Source: Streptomyces agglomeratus (GTDB lineage: Bacteria > Actinomycetota > Actinomycetes > Streptomycetales > Streptomycetaceae). Taken from it: a stretch of 64,000 nucleotides of DNA. Below the pieces are notes generated by a model. It had not been told where the DNA came from. It saw only the letters and a list, made by a program, of their open reading frames with translations, and did no database searches. Positions 26,709-36,276 of this stretch are shown here, piece after piece (positions within the stretch are counted from its first letter, which is position 1; each line of letters opens with the position of its first letter). Made by a program: the position numbers and the translations under genes. The DNA lies in contig NZ_MEHJ01000001.1 of assembly GCF_001746415.1 (NCBI RefSeq), forward strand, positions 682,001 to 746,000. Direction: 5' to 3'.

Positions 26709-28676
26709 ATGACCTCCACCTCGCCCCACGCCGCCCCGGACGCACCTCCTTGGCCGCACTGCCGGTACGGCGCCACAGCGGACAACGTGGACGTGGGGTG
26801 CCGAGGCCGCCTCGTCGAGCCCCACACCGCATGCCTGGCCCACCTGGGCGACGCCGATCGCTCGGGCTACCTCGCCGGTCTGCACCCCGGCGCGGACCTC
26901 GACCATCGAGGCACGCCGATTTCGGAAGAACTGCTGAGTGGCCTGCTCCGCGCCGTAATGGAACCCGAATCAGCCAGGGTTCGCCTCGGCCATGCTCTCT
27001 TCGGACTGGCCAAGTTCTACGGGAACGCCGACTTCGGCGGGGTGGAGATCGAAGGCAACGCCGACTTCACCAAGGTGGAGATCGGCGGCGACGTCGACTT
27101 CACCAGGGCGGTGATCGGAGGCAACGCCGTGTTCGTGGAGGCCGACATTCGCGGTGATGCCCAGTTCTCCAGCGCCGATATCCGCGGATACGCCCAGTTC
27201 GACGGCGCGAGGATCGGCGGCCATGCCCAGTTCGCCAGGGCCGCGATCGGCGGCTATGCCTGGTTCGCAAGGGCCGAGATCGGCAAGGACGCCCAGTTCC
27301 CAAGGGCTCGGATCGGCAGTGACACCTGGCTCGCGAGTGCGTCGATCGGTGGTCATGTTCAGTTCGGCGGTTCGATCTTGGGCGGTGACGCCGCGTTCCG
27401 CGGAGCTACCATCGCCGGCGACGCCCAGTTCGTCGGCGCGGCCTTCGAAGGTGATGCCACGTTCCGCACTGCGACGATCGGAGGGCACGCCGACTTCGGA
27501 GGGGTGACCTTCGGTGGCGACGCCCGGTTCGGCGGAGCCACGATCGCCGGCGACACCACGTTCCGCAGGGTGGTGTTCGAGCACATCGCGACCGTAGGAC
27601 CACTGGTATGCACAGGAGCACTGGATCTGACGGAGGCGGTGTTCGCAACCGCGGTGACCATTGAGGCGGCAGCCGGCACCGTGTGCTGCCGACGAACCCG
27701 ATGGGCTTCCACGGCCGCACTGCGACTGCGGCACGCCACCGTGGACCTGAGCGACGCGGTGCTGGAGTACCCAGTGAGCATCTCCGCCCAGGCGAAACGC
27801 TTCACCGAGGACGGACGGGAGATCCCCGAACTCGGGTTGACGGACCCCCGCGTGCGGGCGGCATCACTGCGCGGCGTAGATGCGGCTCACCTGGTGCTGA
27901 CCGACGTGGACCTCACCGACTGCCTGTTCGCCGGAACCGTCCACCTCGACCAGTTACGGCTGGACGGACTGTACGTGTTCGCCACCACCCCCACCGGTTT
28001 TCGTCGGCGCGGGGTGGTGCCGGTGCGCTGGACGCCGCGCCGAACACTGGCCGAGGAGCATCACTGGCGCGCCACCCGCCCGGCCCGTGCGGGTGGCTGG
28101 AACCCCGCACCGGGCGGAGAAGTGCCGTTGGAGCCGGCCGCACTGGCGCCGGTGTACCGACAGCTTCGCAAGGCCTTCGAGGACGGCAAGCACGAACCCG
28201 GCGCCGCCGACTTCTACTACGGCGAGATGGAAATGCGCCGCCACGCCCATGACATACCCCGAAGCGAGCGAGCCCTCCTCACCGCCTATTGGGCGCTGTC
28301 CGGTTACGGTCTGCGCGCCTCCCGCGCCTTGGGCTGGCTGCTGGGGAGCATGGCTGCGACCGTGCTGGTGATGCTGCTGTGGGGGCTTCCCAAGGACGAC
28401 CCGAAGCCTGGGAAGCCCATTGCGCTGACCGGCCGAAGCGTCACTCTGACCATCAACAGGCCCGAGCCGGTCAACCCCGACCAGCCATACCGGGAGCGTC
28501 TGTCGACCAAGAGGTTCGAGAAGTCCTTGCGGGTAGTCATCAACTCGGTGGTCTTCCGCGCCTCGGGCCAGGACCTGACCACCGCCGGTACCTACACCGA
28601 GATGACTTCCCGGTTGGTCGAACCCGCCCTGCTCGGCTTCGCCGTCCTTGCCGTGCGCGGCCGGGTGAAACGCTAG
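26709..28676 (+). CDS. Pentapeptide-repeat-type protein with C-terminal membrane segments
   Basis: 655 aa. Residues about 98-300 are at least 16 tandem 11-residue units of the form IGGxAxFxxAx, the Pentapeptide_3 style of beta-helix repeat. A Cys-containing stretch (VCCRRTRW) interrupts it, then more solenoid-like sequence to about 420. The segment AADFYYGEMEMRRHA is a conserved landmark of actinobacterial members. Two hydrophobic segments follow (about 520-560 and 635-652). A repeat platform on a membrane anchor suggests a scaffold; no enzymatic motif is visible. It is a lone gene; the 271 bases before it show no feature. Confidence 0.82.
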   Translation: MTSTSPHAAPDAPPWPHCRYGATADNVDVGCRGRLVEPHTACLAHLGDADRSGYLAGLHPGADLDHRGTPISEELLSGLLRAVMEPESARVRLGHALFGLAKFYGNADFGGVEIEGNADFTKVEIGGDVDFTRAVIGGNAVFVEADIRGDAQFSSADIRGYAQFDGARIGGHAQFARAAIGGYAWFARAEIGKDAQFPRARIGSDTWLASASIGGHVQFGGSILGGDAAFRGATIAGDAQFVGAAFEGDATFRTATIGGHADFGGVTFGGDARFGGATIAGDTTFRRVVFEHIATVGPLVCTGALDLTEAVFATAVTIEAAAGTVCCRRTRWASTAALRLRHATVDLSDAVLEYPVSISAQAKRFTEDGREIPELGLTDPRVRAASLRGVDAAHLVLTDVDLTDCLFAGTVHLDQLRLDGLYVFATTPTGFRRRGVVPVRWTPRRTLAEEHHWRATRPARAGGWNPAPGGEVPLEPAALAPVYRQLRKAFEDGKHEPGAADFYYGEMEMRRHAHDIPRSERALLTAYWALSGYGLRASRALGWLLGSMAATVLVMLLWGLPKDDPKPGKPIALTGRSVTLTINRPEPVNPDQPYRERLSTKRFEKSLRVVINSVVFRASGQDLTTAGTYTEMTSRLVEPALLGFAVLAVRGRVKR

Positions 28677-28769
28677 CAAGTCACGTGCTGGCACGGTCGT
28701 ACGGTCCCGTCCGACGGCCGCTCCGAACCGGGAGGCGTGCGGAGGAGCCTGGTCCTGCTCGGGAAGACG

Positions 28770-29126
28770 TCAGTGGCCGTTGAAGAAACCGTACAGTCGG
28801 CTGATCCGGCCACCCTCGAACCACGCGACGTCAAACCCGCTCGCCACCGGTGCGCCACCTGTGGGGCCGACCTGCCACGAAAAGTGGACGGCGTCGTGGT
28901 GAGTCAGCACCGCGCCAAAGGTGAAGAGCATCCCGGTGAAGTTCTTCTGCGCGGCGGCAACGTACTCGCCTATCGCCGCGGCGCCGTTGGCCGCGACAGT
29001 GGGATCGGTGTACGTGGCGTTCGCGGTGAAAACCTGGTCGATCAAAGTTTGCCGCACCCGGTCGTCCGATTCATTCCACATGGCGATGTACTTTTCGACC
29101 AGCTCGGTAACGGCATTCTTGTCCAT
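28770..29126 (-). CDS. SnoaL-like / NTF2-fold protein
   Basis: 118 aa, a single compact domain. The NTF2-like pattern is an N-terminal helix (VTELVEKYIAMWNESDD), a strand region ATYTDPTVAANG and a C-terminal sheet ending GGRISRLYGFFNGH. Members are polyketide cyclases, isomerases or simple ligand binders; the active residues cannot be fixed from one sequence. No strong ribosome site precedes the ATG. Confidence 0.8.
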   Translation of the reverse strand: MDKNAVTELVEKYIAMWNESDDRVRQTLIDQVFTANATYTDPTVAANGAAAIGEYVAAAQKNFTGMLFTFGAVLTHHDAVHFSWQVGPTGGAPVASGFDVAWFEGGRISRLYGFFNGH

Positions 29127-29273
29127 GCCAGGAGATTACATCACCGCCGCGCTGCGGATTCGTACAACTAGCGGCAGAGATAAAGCAGTTGACTTACGCG
29201 GTCTCTGGTGCATGAGCTTTTGCAAGTCATCGCCATTCCGTGTGCGAAGGCGAGCCCGTACTCGGCTGTGGGC

Positions 29274-29501
29274 TCAGCGACGGCAGGCGGCCACGATGGT
29301 CAGCAGGACGAGCGCGATGGCCGCCAGCTGGAGGCACGCGTGGCTTGTACCCGGCCCCCTCTTGCGGGTCTCGACGTGGCCACCGGGGGGCGTCCCGGGA
29401 TGCTTGCGGGCGTAGTGCTCGATCTGCCGGCGCAGCCCCTCGGACTCTTCGAGCCACGGGGTCTTGAAACTGCACTCGCCGCACCAGTAGCGGTTGGCCA
29501 C
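29274..29501 (-). CDS. Small Cys/His-motif protein with a C-terminal membrane helix
   Basis: 75 aa. It starts at GTG 29501 with AAGGAG 5 bases upstream. The N-terminus has CGEC followed by H and H in QIEHYARKH, a layout compatible with one zinc site, then a basic linker and a C-terminal helix (LAAIALVLLTIVAAC). It is divergent from the HTH-NACHT gene across 148 bases. Function unknown. Confidence 0.72.
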   Translation of the reverse strand: MANRYWCGECSFKTPWLEESEGLRRQIEHYARKHPGTPPGGHVETRKRGPGTSHACLQLAAIALVLLTIVAACRR

Positions 29502-29649
29502 GTCGGCTCCTTGCCTTTCGTCGGTGTGCGCACAGGACCGACGGTGACCTTTGTCATGTTCGCTGAACAGGCCGGGGAACCGGCCATCCGTGACCGGTGG
29601 CCGCCGGTAGGCTCGCCGCCGTGCGAAATGGCGAGCAGGGAGACGCTCG

Positions 29650-32193
29650 GTGACAGATGAACTCGGCACGTTGTTGCGCCGACTGCGCGATGCGGCGGAT
29701 TTGACCCAGGAACAGGTTGCCGAACGGTCCGGGGTGAGCGTGCGCACCATTCGCCGACTGGAGAGCGGCAACTCCACCAACCACCGCATGGGAACGGTGA
29801 ACCTGCTCGCGGACGCGCTCGAACTCGGTGAGGAGGACCGCCGACGCCTGGCGGCGACCATCACCGCACCGCGGGGCGGGCCGGCCTTCCGAGCACCTGC
29901 ACCCGAAGAGGCCGCCGCGCCCGTGCCCGAAGAGGCCGCCGCGCCCGTGCCCGCATCCGAGACCGGGTCGGTCGCCCCCCAAAGCCAGTCGGTCGCCCCC
30001 GTACCCGGCGCTCTGCGGCCCGGCGAGGCCCTGCCGGGTCCCAGCACGTCCGCGACGCCCACCCGCTTACCCGTACATGACACCGTCGCCGCCGCCGCGC
30101 GAGAACTCGCGACGGAGGTCCGGCGGCGCTGGCGCCGGGAGGAGGCGCAACGCAGGGTCCACGACCCGTATCCCCTGCCGGTCCGGTGGGAGCCGGCGCC
30201 TGCCGGTCTGACCGACCGAACGGAGAACATCCAGCGTCTGTGGCCCGGGGAGACGGCGCGCGAGTTGGACCTGGAGGGTGACCTCCGGAGCGTGTCCGAC
30301 GTCTACCTCCGAATCCCGTCCGGACGACTGGCGATCCTCGGCAGGGCCGGTTCGGGGAAGTCCGTACTCACGATCAGGTTCGTACTGGACCTTCTGGAGG
30401 CCCCGGTCACGCACGGCCGTGTGCCGGTCATCTTCAGCATCGGCTCCTGGGACCCGACGACCACCGCACTGCGGGACTGGCTGGTCGGCCTGCTGCTGCG
30501 CGACCATCCCCATCTGGCCGGTCGCGGCCCCCGCGGGGCGACCCTGGCCGCCGCGCTGGTCGACGCCGACCTGATCCTCCCCGTCCTGGACGGGTTCGAC
30601 GAGATCGCCGAAGGTCTGCGGCGGGAGGCCCTGGACGCCCTCAACGCCACTTCGTCGCCGCTCGTCCTCACCAGTCGGCGTGACGAGTACGCCGAAGCGG
30701 TCCGGGCCGCGCACGCGCCGCTCGTCTGGGCGGCGGGCGTCGTGCTCAGCGACCTCACCCTCGACGACCTCGCCGGCTACCTGCCCCGCACCACGCGAAC
30801 GATCACGCGGGAAGGGGGCGGAGACGACAGCGCCGGTGGGCCAGGGACGGCGTGGGAGACGGTCATCGGAGAACTGCGCACGCGGGAGAGCCCGGGGAGC
30901 GCGAACCTGGCGACAGCCCTGACCACCCCGCTCATGGTCATCCTCGCCCGTACCCTGTACAGCGAGATACCCGGCCAGGATCCGGCCGAACTCCTCGACG
31001 TCACCCGCTTCCCCACGGTGAGGAGCGTGGAGGAACACCTGCTGGCGGGCTTCGTGCCCGCCGTCTACCGGCGCCGGCCCCCCGAACGGGACGCCGCCGG
31101 CCGGCAGCCGAGGAGTCCTGGCCCGGATGCCGCGAGCGCCGAGCGCTGGCTCGGCCACCTCGCCCACCACCTCGTCCGCTTCGACCGCGACCGGCACGAC
31201 CTCGCGTGGTGGCAGCTCAGCGACTCGCTGTCGCGCTCGACCCGCACCTTCGCCGTCTTCCTGGCCACCGCCCTGAGCGTCGCCCTGGCCGACTGGCTGG
31301 TCGGCCTGCTGCTCACACCGATCGGGATCGGCGAACTCCTGTTGCAGGGCGGTCTCATGGGGCCTGTCGCGGGCATCGCCTTCGGGTCCGTCTACGCGAT
31401 CATGGACAGGTCCGGGGGCGGAGCGGTCGTCGAACCGACCCGAGTACGGGTGACGCTGCGCGGCTTCCACGGCGGTCTCGGCCGCCGGCCCCTGCGCACC
31501 TTCATCGTCCGGTTCGGCCACGGTTTGTTCGGGGGGACCGTCATGGGCATCGGATGCGCCTGCGCCCTCGCCCTCGAACGCGCGCTGTACTCGGGGAGCC
31601 CTCTCACCGACCCGCGCGTCATCGAAGGCACTCTGATCAACATGGTGGTCCTGGGGCTGATCTTCGGCTCGGCCGCCGGCCTCGTCTTCGGGCTCATGGC
31701 CGCACTCGAAGCACCCGTGGACGTCACCACGGCGGCCACCCCGGTCAGCCTGCTGTCCTCGAACCGTACGACGATGGTGCGACAGTTCCTGGTACTGGCC
31801 CCGACACTCACACTGGCCATCGCCTTCGGCGGGTACGTGATCGTCCAGCTGCTCCAGGGCTCGATGGGACGACTCAACTGGGGCTTGCAGGACAGCCTGT
31901 TCATCGGAGCGGTCGGCGGACTCGGGGGCGCGGCCTCCTATGTGCTCGCCTTCACCGCCTGGGGACAGTGGTTCGTGTTCTCCCGCGTCTGGCTTCCGCT
32001 GACCGGCAGGCTTCCCTGGGACCCCGCCGCGTTCCTGGACGACGCCTACCGGCGCGGGGTCCTGCGGCAGACCGGCGCCGTGTACCAGTTCCGCCATGTC
32101 CGGCTGCAACACCACCTCGGGAACGCGTTCCGCCGACAGCACGCCGACTTCGCACCGGCCACCTTCCCGCCCCCACGAGCCGGGGCCTCCTGA
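29650..32193 (+). CDS. HTH-NACHT NTPase-membrane protein
   Basis: 847 aa. Residues 5-67 form an XRE helix-turn-helix (TQEQVAERSGVSVRTIRRLE). An Ala/Pro/Glu linker contains an exact 8-residue duplication (EEAAAPVP). A NACHT-type STAND ATPase follows, with Walker A GRAGSGKS 231-238 and Walker B LILPVLDGFDE 308-318. From about 520 there are roughly six membrane segments, then a soluble tail. STAND proteins are ligand-triggered switches; some bacterial NACHT proteins act in phage defence. DNA binding and membrane anchoring in one chain is unusual. GTG start with GGGAG upstream. Whether the small divergent gene belongs with it is unknown. Confidence 0.85.
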   Translation: MTDELGTLLRRLRDAADLTQEQVAERSGVSVRTIRRLESGNSTNHRMGTVNLLADALELGEEDRRRLAATITAPRGGPAFRAPAPEEAAAPVPEEAAAPVPASETGSVAPQSQSVAPVPGALRPGEALPGPSTSATPTRLPVHDTVAAAARELATEVRRRWRREEAQRRVHDPYPLPVRWEPAPAGLTDRTENIQRLWPGETARELDLEGDLRSVSDVYLRIPSGRLAILGRAGSGKSVLTIRFVLDLLEAPVTHGRVPVIFSIGSWDPTTTALRDWLVGLLLRDHPHLAGRGPRGATLAAALVDADLILPVLDGFDEIAEGLRREALDALNATSSPLVLTSRRDEYAEAVRAAHAPLVWAAGVVLSDLTLDDLAGYLPRTTRTITREGGGDDSAGGPGTAWETVIGELRTRESPGSANLATALTTPLMVILARTLYSEIPGQDPAELLDVTRFPTVRSVEEHLLAGFVPAVYRRRPPERDAAGRQPRSPGPDAASAERWLGHLAHHLVRFDRDRHDLAWWQLSDSLSRSTRTFAVFLATALSVALADWLVGLLLTPIGIGELLLQGGLMGPVAGIAFGSVYAIMDRSGGGAVVEPTRVRVTLRGFHGGLGRRPLRTFIVRFGHGLFGGTVMGIGCACALALERALYSGSPLTDPRVIEGTLINMVVLGLIFGSAAGLVFGLMAALEAPVDVTTAATPVSLLSSNRTTMVRQFLVLAPTLTLAIAFGGYVIVQLLQGSMGRLNWGLQDSLFIGAVGGLGGAASYVLAFTAWGQWFVFSRVWLPLTGRLPWDPAAFLDDAYRRGVLRQTGAVYQFRHVRLQHHLGNAFRRQHADFAPATFPPPRAGAS

Positions 32194-32379
32194 CAGCGAG
32201 GGCGTGAGAGACGGGCCCGGTAGCGGCCCTGGACGGCACCGTTCGGCCCGGGTGGTGGCCGGTCACAAATGGCCGGTCGTACGGCCTGTCCGTCCGACGG
32301 CACGGGAGACCAGCATCGGAGCGTCCGACCCGCGGCGCTCATCCTGCCGCCGCGGGGACCCCACGACGACGGGTAACCG

Positions 32380-33483
32380 ATGACGTTTCTCCGCTTCACC
32401 ACGGTCGGCGCGGCCTTCACGCTCGCGGCCTTGACGGGCACCGGCGCGGCACACGCCGACGCACCGAACGCCGCGCCCGCAGCCACCGCCTCCGCTGCCT
32501 CCGCCTCCGCCGTCCCCGCCTTCACCGACGGTCACGGTCTGACGGTGGTCCCGGGGTCCACCGAGGTGCACAGCCCCACCGACTTCACGATCACGGTCAC
32601 CACGAAGCAGCTCTCCGGGAAGCACAAGATCCGCATCCTCTTGCCCGCCGGGTACGACGCCGACCCCGGCCGGCGCTGGCCGGTCACGTACTTCCTGCAC
32701 GGCGGTGGCGGCACAGTGAACGACGTCGCGGCGGCGCCGGCACTGCACTCGGACTCGATGATCACCGTGGTGCCGGACGGCGGGCTGAAGGGCTGGTACG
32801 CCGACTGGCTGATGCAGAACACCGCCGAAGGGGCCGCGAACTGGGAGACCTTCCACCTCACCCAGGTCGTCCCGTTCATCGACGCCAACCTCCGTACCCG
32901 CGCCGACCGGGCCCACCGGGCTGTCGTCGGACTGTCCATGGGCGGCTACGGCTCTCTCCACTACGCCGAGGCCCGGCCCGACCTCTTCGGACACGTCGCC
33001 GCACTGTCGGGAGGCATCGACTTCGGCATGCCGCAGGTCCGCGCGGCCGTCCTGGCCACCGAGCTCAACCTCACCGGCGCCTGGTGCGCGGCGAGCAGCT
33101 CGTCCGGCTCCGGCAAGTGCACCGGTTTCGGCCCCTACGTGGACAGTGACGCGATCTTCGGTTCGCCGTACCCGTTCTTCGACGCCGACCGCGTATGGAA
33201 GGCGGTCGATCCGGCGGCGCCGGCCAACCTCGCCAAGCTGTCCGGCACCGGTATCACCCTTTACACCGGCAACAACGACATCATCGACGTCCACACCGAG
33301 GCTGCCTCCAAGACCGTCAAGGCCCGCCTGGACCAGCTGGGCATCCCCAGCCGTCTCGTCAACTACGGCAACGGCGCGTCACTGGCCCCGAGCTGCGACG
33401 GCGGCCACAACTACGGCTGTTGGGCCCCCGCTTTCGCCGACTACGTCCCGCGCCTCGAAGCCGCCTTCGCCGCAGCGCGCTGA
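32380..33483 (+). CDS. Secreted esterase-D / antigen-85-like hydrolase
   Basis: 367 aa. Signal peptide (1-27, ending GAAHADA), a short Ala/Ser linker, then an alpha/beta hydrolase with YFLHGGGG, nucleophile motif GLSMGGYG, an acid in GNNDIIDVH and a terminal His in CDGGHNYGCW. It resembles the esterase family that includes mycolyltransferase antigen 85 and feruloyl esterases; with no mycolate genes in view, a carboxyl-esterase role is more likely. Four cysteines could form disulfides. Its stop lies only 34 bases before the deaminase-like gene, so cotranscription is possible. Confidence 0.85.
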   Translation: MTFLRFTTVGAAFTLAALTGTGAAHADAPNAAPAATASAASASAVPAFTDGHGLTVVPGSTEVHSPTDFTITVTTKQLSGKHKIRILLPAGYDADPGRRWPVTYFLHGGGGTVNDVAAAPALHSDSMITVVPDGGLKGWYADWLMQNTAEGAANWETFHLTQVVPFIDANLRTRADRAHRAVVGLSMGGYGSLHYAEARPDLFGHVAALSGGIDFGMPQVRAAVLATELNLTGAWCAASSSSGSGKCTGFGPYVDSDAIFGSPYPFFDADRVWKAVDPAAPANLAKLSGTGITLYTGNNDIIDVHTEAASKTVKARLDQLGIPSRLVNYGNGASLAPSCDGGHNYGCWAPAFADYVPRLEAAFAAAR

Positions 33484-33517
33484 CTGATCGGAAGGGTCTT
33501 CGAAGGAGAAGGACGTC

Positions 33518-35746
33518 ATGGTCTTGCACAGAGGTCGCCTGCGGTTACGCGGGTTCGCGGTGCTCACGGTGGCTCTCGCGGTGTTGCTGGGCGCGGATCC
33601 TGCGGCAGGGGCGCGAGACACAGCCACATTGTCTGCCGCCAGCGCTGAGAACGGCCCCAAGAAGCTTCCCGCCCCGGGCCCTCGGGGCAAACAGATCACC
33701 AAGTGGTTCCAGGATCCTGTCGGCAACATGGCTTATGCGGCGCGCAGGACTGCTGGGCTCGACACAGCGTACGGCCGCAATCTGGCCATCGGCTTCGTGG
33801 ACATCACCGGCTTGAACGGTGTGGACACCAATGGATACCGCGTGGTGGTGCCCAAGGAGTTGAAGACGAGTGATCCCGCGCTGTACAAGTCGCTCGGTCT
33901 CGCCCGCCGACCCCAGATAGAGCGGTTCGTGATCGTACCCACCTTCAACAATCCCTCCACGTCGGAGGCCGACGGCGCGCATTCCGAAATGGTGTTCTTC
34001 ACCCAAGAGTTACTGTTCATGGGAGTAGCGGACCGCAGCCGTACGTTTCTCCTCTACTCCGATCTCTCCCCCTGTGACGGATGCGCTCCGGAGATTCCGG
34101 AGAACACCGAAGTCCGCTGGATGACGAAAAGCGGGAAAGGATCGTTCCAACGCAGGGAGCGCATACTCAACGCTGCCGCCGCCGCGAGCCACGAGGCACA
34201 AATGACGGACGCGGACCGGGAACGCAACCAGAAGGCGGTGCTCCGCACCCGTCAGATGGTGCTGGACAAGCGCGCGCGGGAAGCGGAACGGTTGGCCCAG
34301 ACGTTCGGCAAGGTCACACCGAAGAAGTGCGCGACACAGGCGCCGCCGTCGACCCTGCCGGGCAATGAGTCCGCCGGCGTACACGCACAGTCGGCCTCGC
34401 TGGCGTTACCCCGTGCGCGTTCGGTCGCGTACCTCGCCGCGCCTGCCGCTCCCTGCGCCGAAGAGGACACGAAGGGAGCGGGCCGTGGGGGGCTGCCCAG
34501 GGCGCTGGCCGGACCGATGGCCGAGGCGTCAGGGGGGATCGATTTCTCCTCGCTCGAACTGCGGTATCTCTCCGACCCCGGCGACGGCAGCGGGCTCCAG
34601 TACTCCTTTGAGGCTCCGGCGGTGGCCGGCGGAGATCACCGGCCTCGTACCGGTCTGACGGCGGCTGACCAGGCCTCCGACGCCTTCTTCGTCTGGCTGT
34701 CACTGCATCCGAGTTCGTTCTGGGTCAATCTCAAGCCGAACGAGCCGGACCGCATCGTCGACAGTCGGCTGGGCCGTACGGATGCCGGGCGCATCATGCT
34801 CCAGGCCGACCTGCGGATGAAGAAGACCGTTGCCAAACTGATCCACCCCGACGCCGCGACGGGCCGGGAATTCTGGAACCGCGTCTCCGGCGCATGTATG
34901 TCGTTCCGGACCTGGATCCTCTCCGCGCCGGCCTCGGTGCACAAGAACGGCGACAAGCTCTACATCCTCGACGCGCCCCTCGACGTAAAGATGGAGACCC
35001 AGTACCAGCAGAAGACCGGCGCTTCCAAAACCGCCTCATGCCCTCAGCAGGACAAAGCCGCCGAAGACCGCAATGAGCGGCTGTTCCGAAGCCTGATCCT
35101 GCCGAAGCTGAAGCATTCCATCAACACGGCGCCGGAATACGCCGAACTGCGGAGGGTCTACCTCGCCCGTGTGGCCGCCGAGTGGTACCGCGAGCTGAGC
35201 CGTACCAAGCCCACCACCTATCGCGACCTCGTCGACAAGGGTGACATCACCCCCTGGCAGACCGAGAGCGACTGGAAGCCCACCGACACGTTCGACCAGT
35301 ACGTCCGCTCTCACACCAAGGGCGAGTTCAAAGTCAGCAAGAGGACGACCAGCGGCAACAAGATCTACGTCCGTACCTACTCCTACGGCGGCGTCGACCT
35401 CACCAGGATTCCCCTCCGTAAGGTCTCGGACGACCGCTTCGCTGCGCAGCACGCAGGTCTCGCCAAGGACATCGACCAGTCGCTGAACGCGCCCCGACCC
35501 GCGTCCGGAGGCACCGTCCTGCTCGGTGCACCCACTCCACGCCAGGCCGCAGGGCTCGGACCGTCCGAAGAGCCCACCTCCCCCGCCGCACTGGCGCTGC
35601 GCCTGCTCCCTGTGCTGCTGCTTCCCCTGGCTGCGCTGCTGTGGTGGCGCCGCCGCCGGCTGAGCGATTCCGCCTCCGCAAGTCCCTTGCGTCGTGCGGC
35701 GGCGTCCTCCACCCGTACGAGCAACACCTTCCGGAGGCCGTCATGA
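33518..35746 (+). CDS. Secreted, membrane-anchored protein with a deaminase-like zinc motif and a conserved unknown domain
   Basis: 742 aa. Signal peptide (1-32). Residues 85-200 carry H155-S-E157 and, 28 residues after that Glu, SPCDGC (C186, C189), with LLYSDL before it: the H-x-E / P-C-x-x-C pattern and strand of the cytidine-deaminase-like fold. Residues 215-265 are a charged helix. Residues 338-495 form a second block (GGIDFSSLELRYLSD, FWVNLKPNEPDR, LGRTDAGRIMLQADLRMKK, LYILDAPLDVKME) that I recognise as conserved in uncharacterised secreted proteins but cannot name. A membrane helix (690-710) and a basic tail end the chain, so most of it should lie outside the cell. Overlaps the next ATG. 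Confidence 0.85.
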   Translation: MVLHRGRLRLRGFAVLTVALAVLLGADPAAGARDTATLSAASAENGPKKLPAPGPRGKQITKWFQDPVGNMAYAARRTAGLDTAYGRNLAIGFVDITGLNGVDTNGYRVVVPKELKTSDPALYKSLGLARRPQIERFVIVPTFNNPSTSEADGAHSEMVFFTQELLFMGVADRSRTFLLYSDLSPCDGCAPEIPENTEVRWMTKSGKGSFQRRERILNAAAAASHEAQMTDADRERNQKAVLRTRQMVLDKRAREAERLAQTFGKVTPKKCATQAPPSTLPGNESAGVHAQSASLALPRARSVAYLAAPAAPCAEEDTKGAGRGGLPRALAGPMAEASGGIDFSSLELRYLSDPGDGSGLQYSFEAPAVAGGDHRPRTGLTAADQASDAFFVWLSLHPSSFWVNLKPNEPDRIVDSRLGRTDAGRIMLQADLRMKKTVAKLIHPDAATGREFWNRVSGACMSFRTWILSAPASVHKNGDKLYILDAPLDVKMETQYQQKTGASKTASCPQQDKAAEDRNERLFRSLILPKLKHSINTAPEYAELRRVYLARVAAEWYRELSRTKPTTYRDLVDKGDITPWQTESDWKPTDTFDQYVRSHTKGEFKVSKRTTSGNKIYVRTYSYGGVDLTRIPLRKVSDDRFAAQHAGLAKDIDQSLNAPRPASGGTVLLGAPTPRQAAGLGPSEEPTSPAALALRLLPVLLLPLAALLWWRRRRLSDSASASPLRRAAASSTRTSNTFRRPS

Positions 35747-36276
35747 CCTCTCCCACCGACAAATCCGCAGCACAGGACCCGGCGGCGTCGCCTTCCGGCC
35801 CTCTCCCGGTCTCCGGCTCTTCTCCGCCCCTGCAAGAGACGAGGGGCGCCTCGGGTGAGCCGGAGCGCCGCCCCTACGTGCGGCTGATGGCCGCGCTCGG
35901 CGGGATGGGTGCGGTAGCCGCCTTGATCGGCGTGCTGGTCGGCTTCACGACCGATCCGGCCTTCCCGCTGCCGGAGAAGTTGCCGACGTTGCCCACCAGG
36001 CCGGGCATGCCCTCGGGCCTGCCGACCGGACCGGGGACACTGCCCAGCGGGTTCCCGACCGGCTTGCCGACCGAGATGCCCACGGGCTTCCCCACCGGAA
36101 TGCCCACGGGTTTCCCTACCGACATCCCCACCGAGATGCCCACGGGCTTGCCCACCGACGTCCCCACCGAGATGCCGACCGGCTTCCCCACCGATTTCCC
36201 GACGGAATTCTCCGGAGGGCTGCCGAGTGGCTTCCCCGCGGACGGCTCGATCCCGAAGTCCGGAGGTACCCGATGA
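35743..36276 (+). CDS. Pro-Thr-repeat membrane protein
   Basis: 177 aa. A cytosolic Ser/Pro-rich N-terminus (1-45), one membrane helix (about 50-68, AALGGMGAVAALIGVLVGF), then 90 residues made of 4-residue units P-T-x-(M/F/L/I/V), for example PTGFPTEMPTGLPTD. The repeats lie outside the membrane and are probably extended and perhaps glycosylated; the function may be as a stalk or spacer. ATGA overlaps join it to both neighbours. Codon use in the repeat is GC-rich like the rest of the operon. Confidence 0.8.
   Translation: MTSPTDKSAAQDPAASPSGPLPVSGSSPPLQETRGASGEPERRPYVRLMAALGGMGAVAALIGVLVGFTTDPAFPLPEKLPTLPTRPGMPSGLPTGPGTLPSGFPTGLPTEMPTGFPTGMPTGFPTDIPTEMPTGLPTDVPTEMPTGFPTDFPTEFSGGLPSGFPADGSIPKSGGTR

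Noticed and set aside
29274..30230. 318-codon minus-strand frame reaching into the NACHT gene
   Set aside because: Only the final 75 codons have a ribosome site and protein character; these are listed as the small gene.
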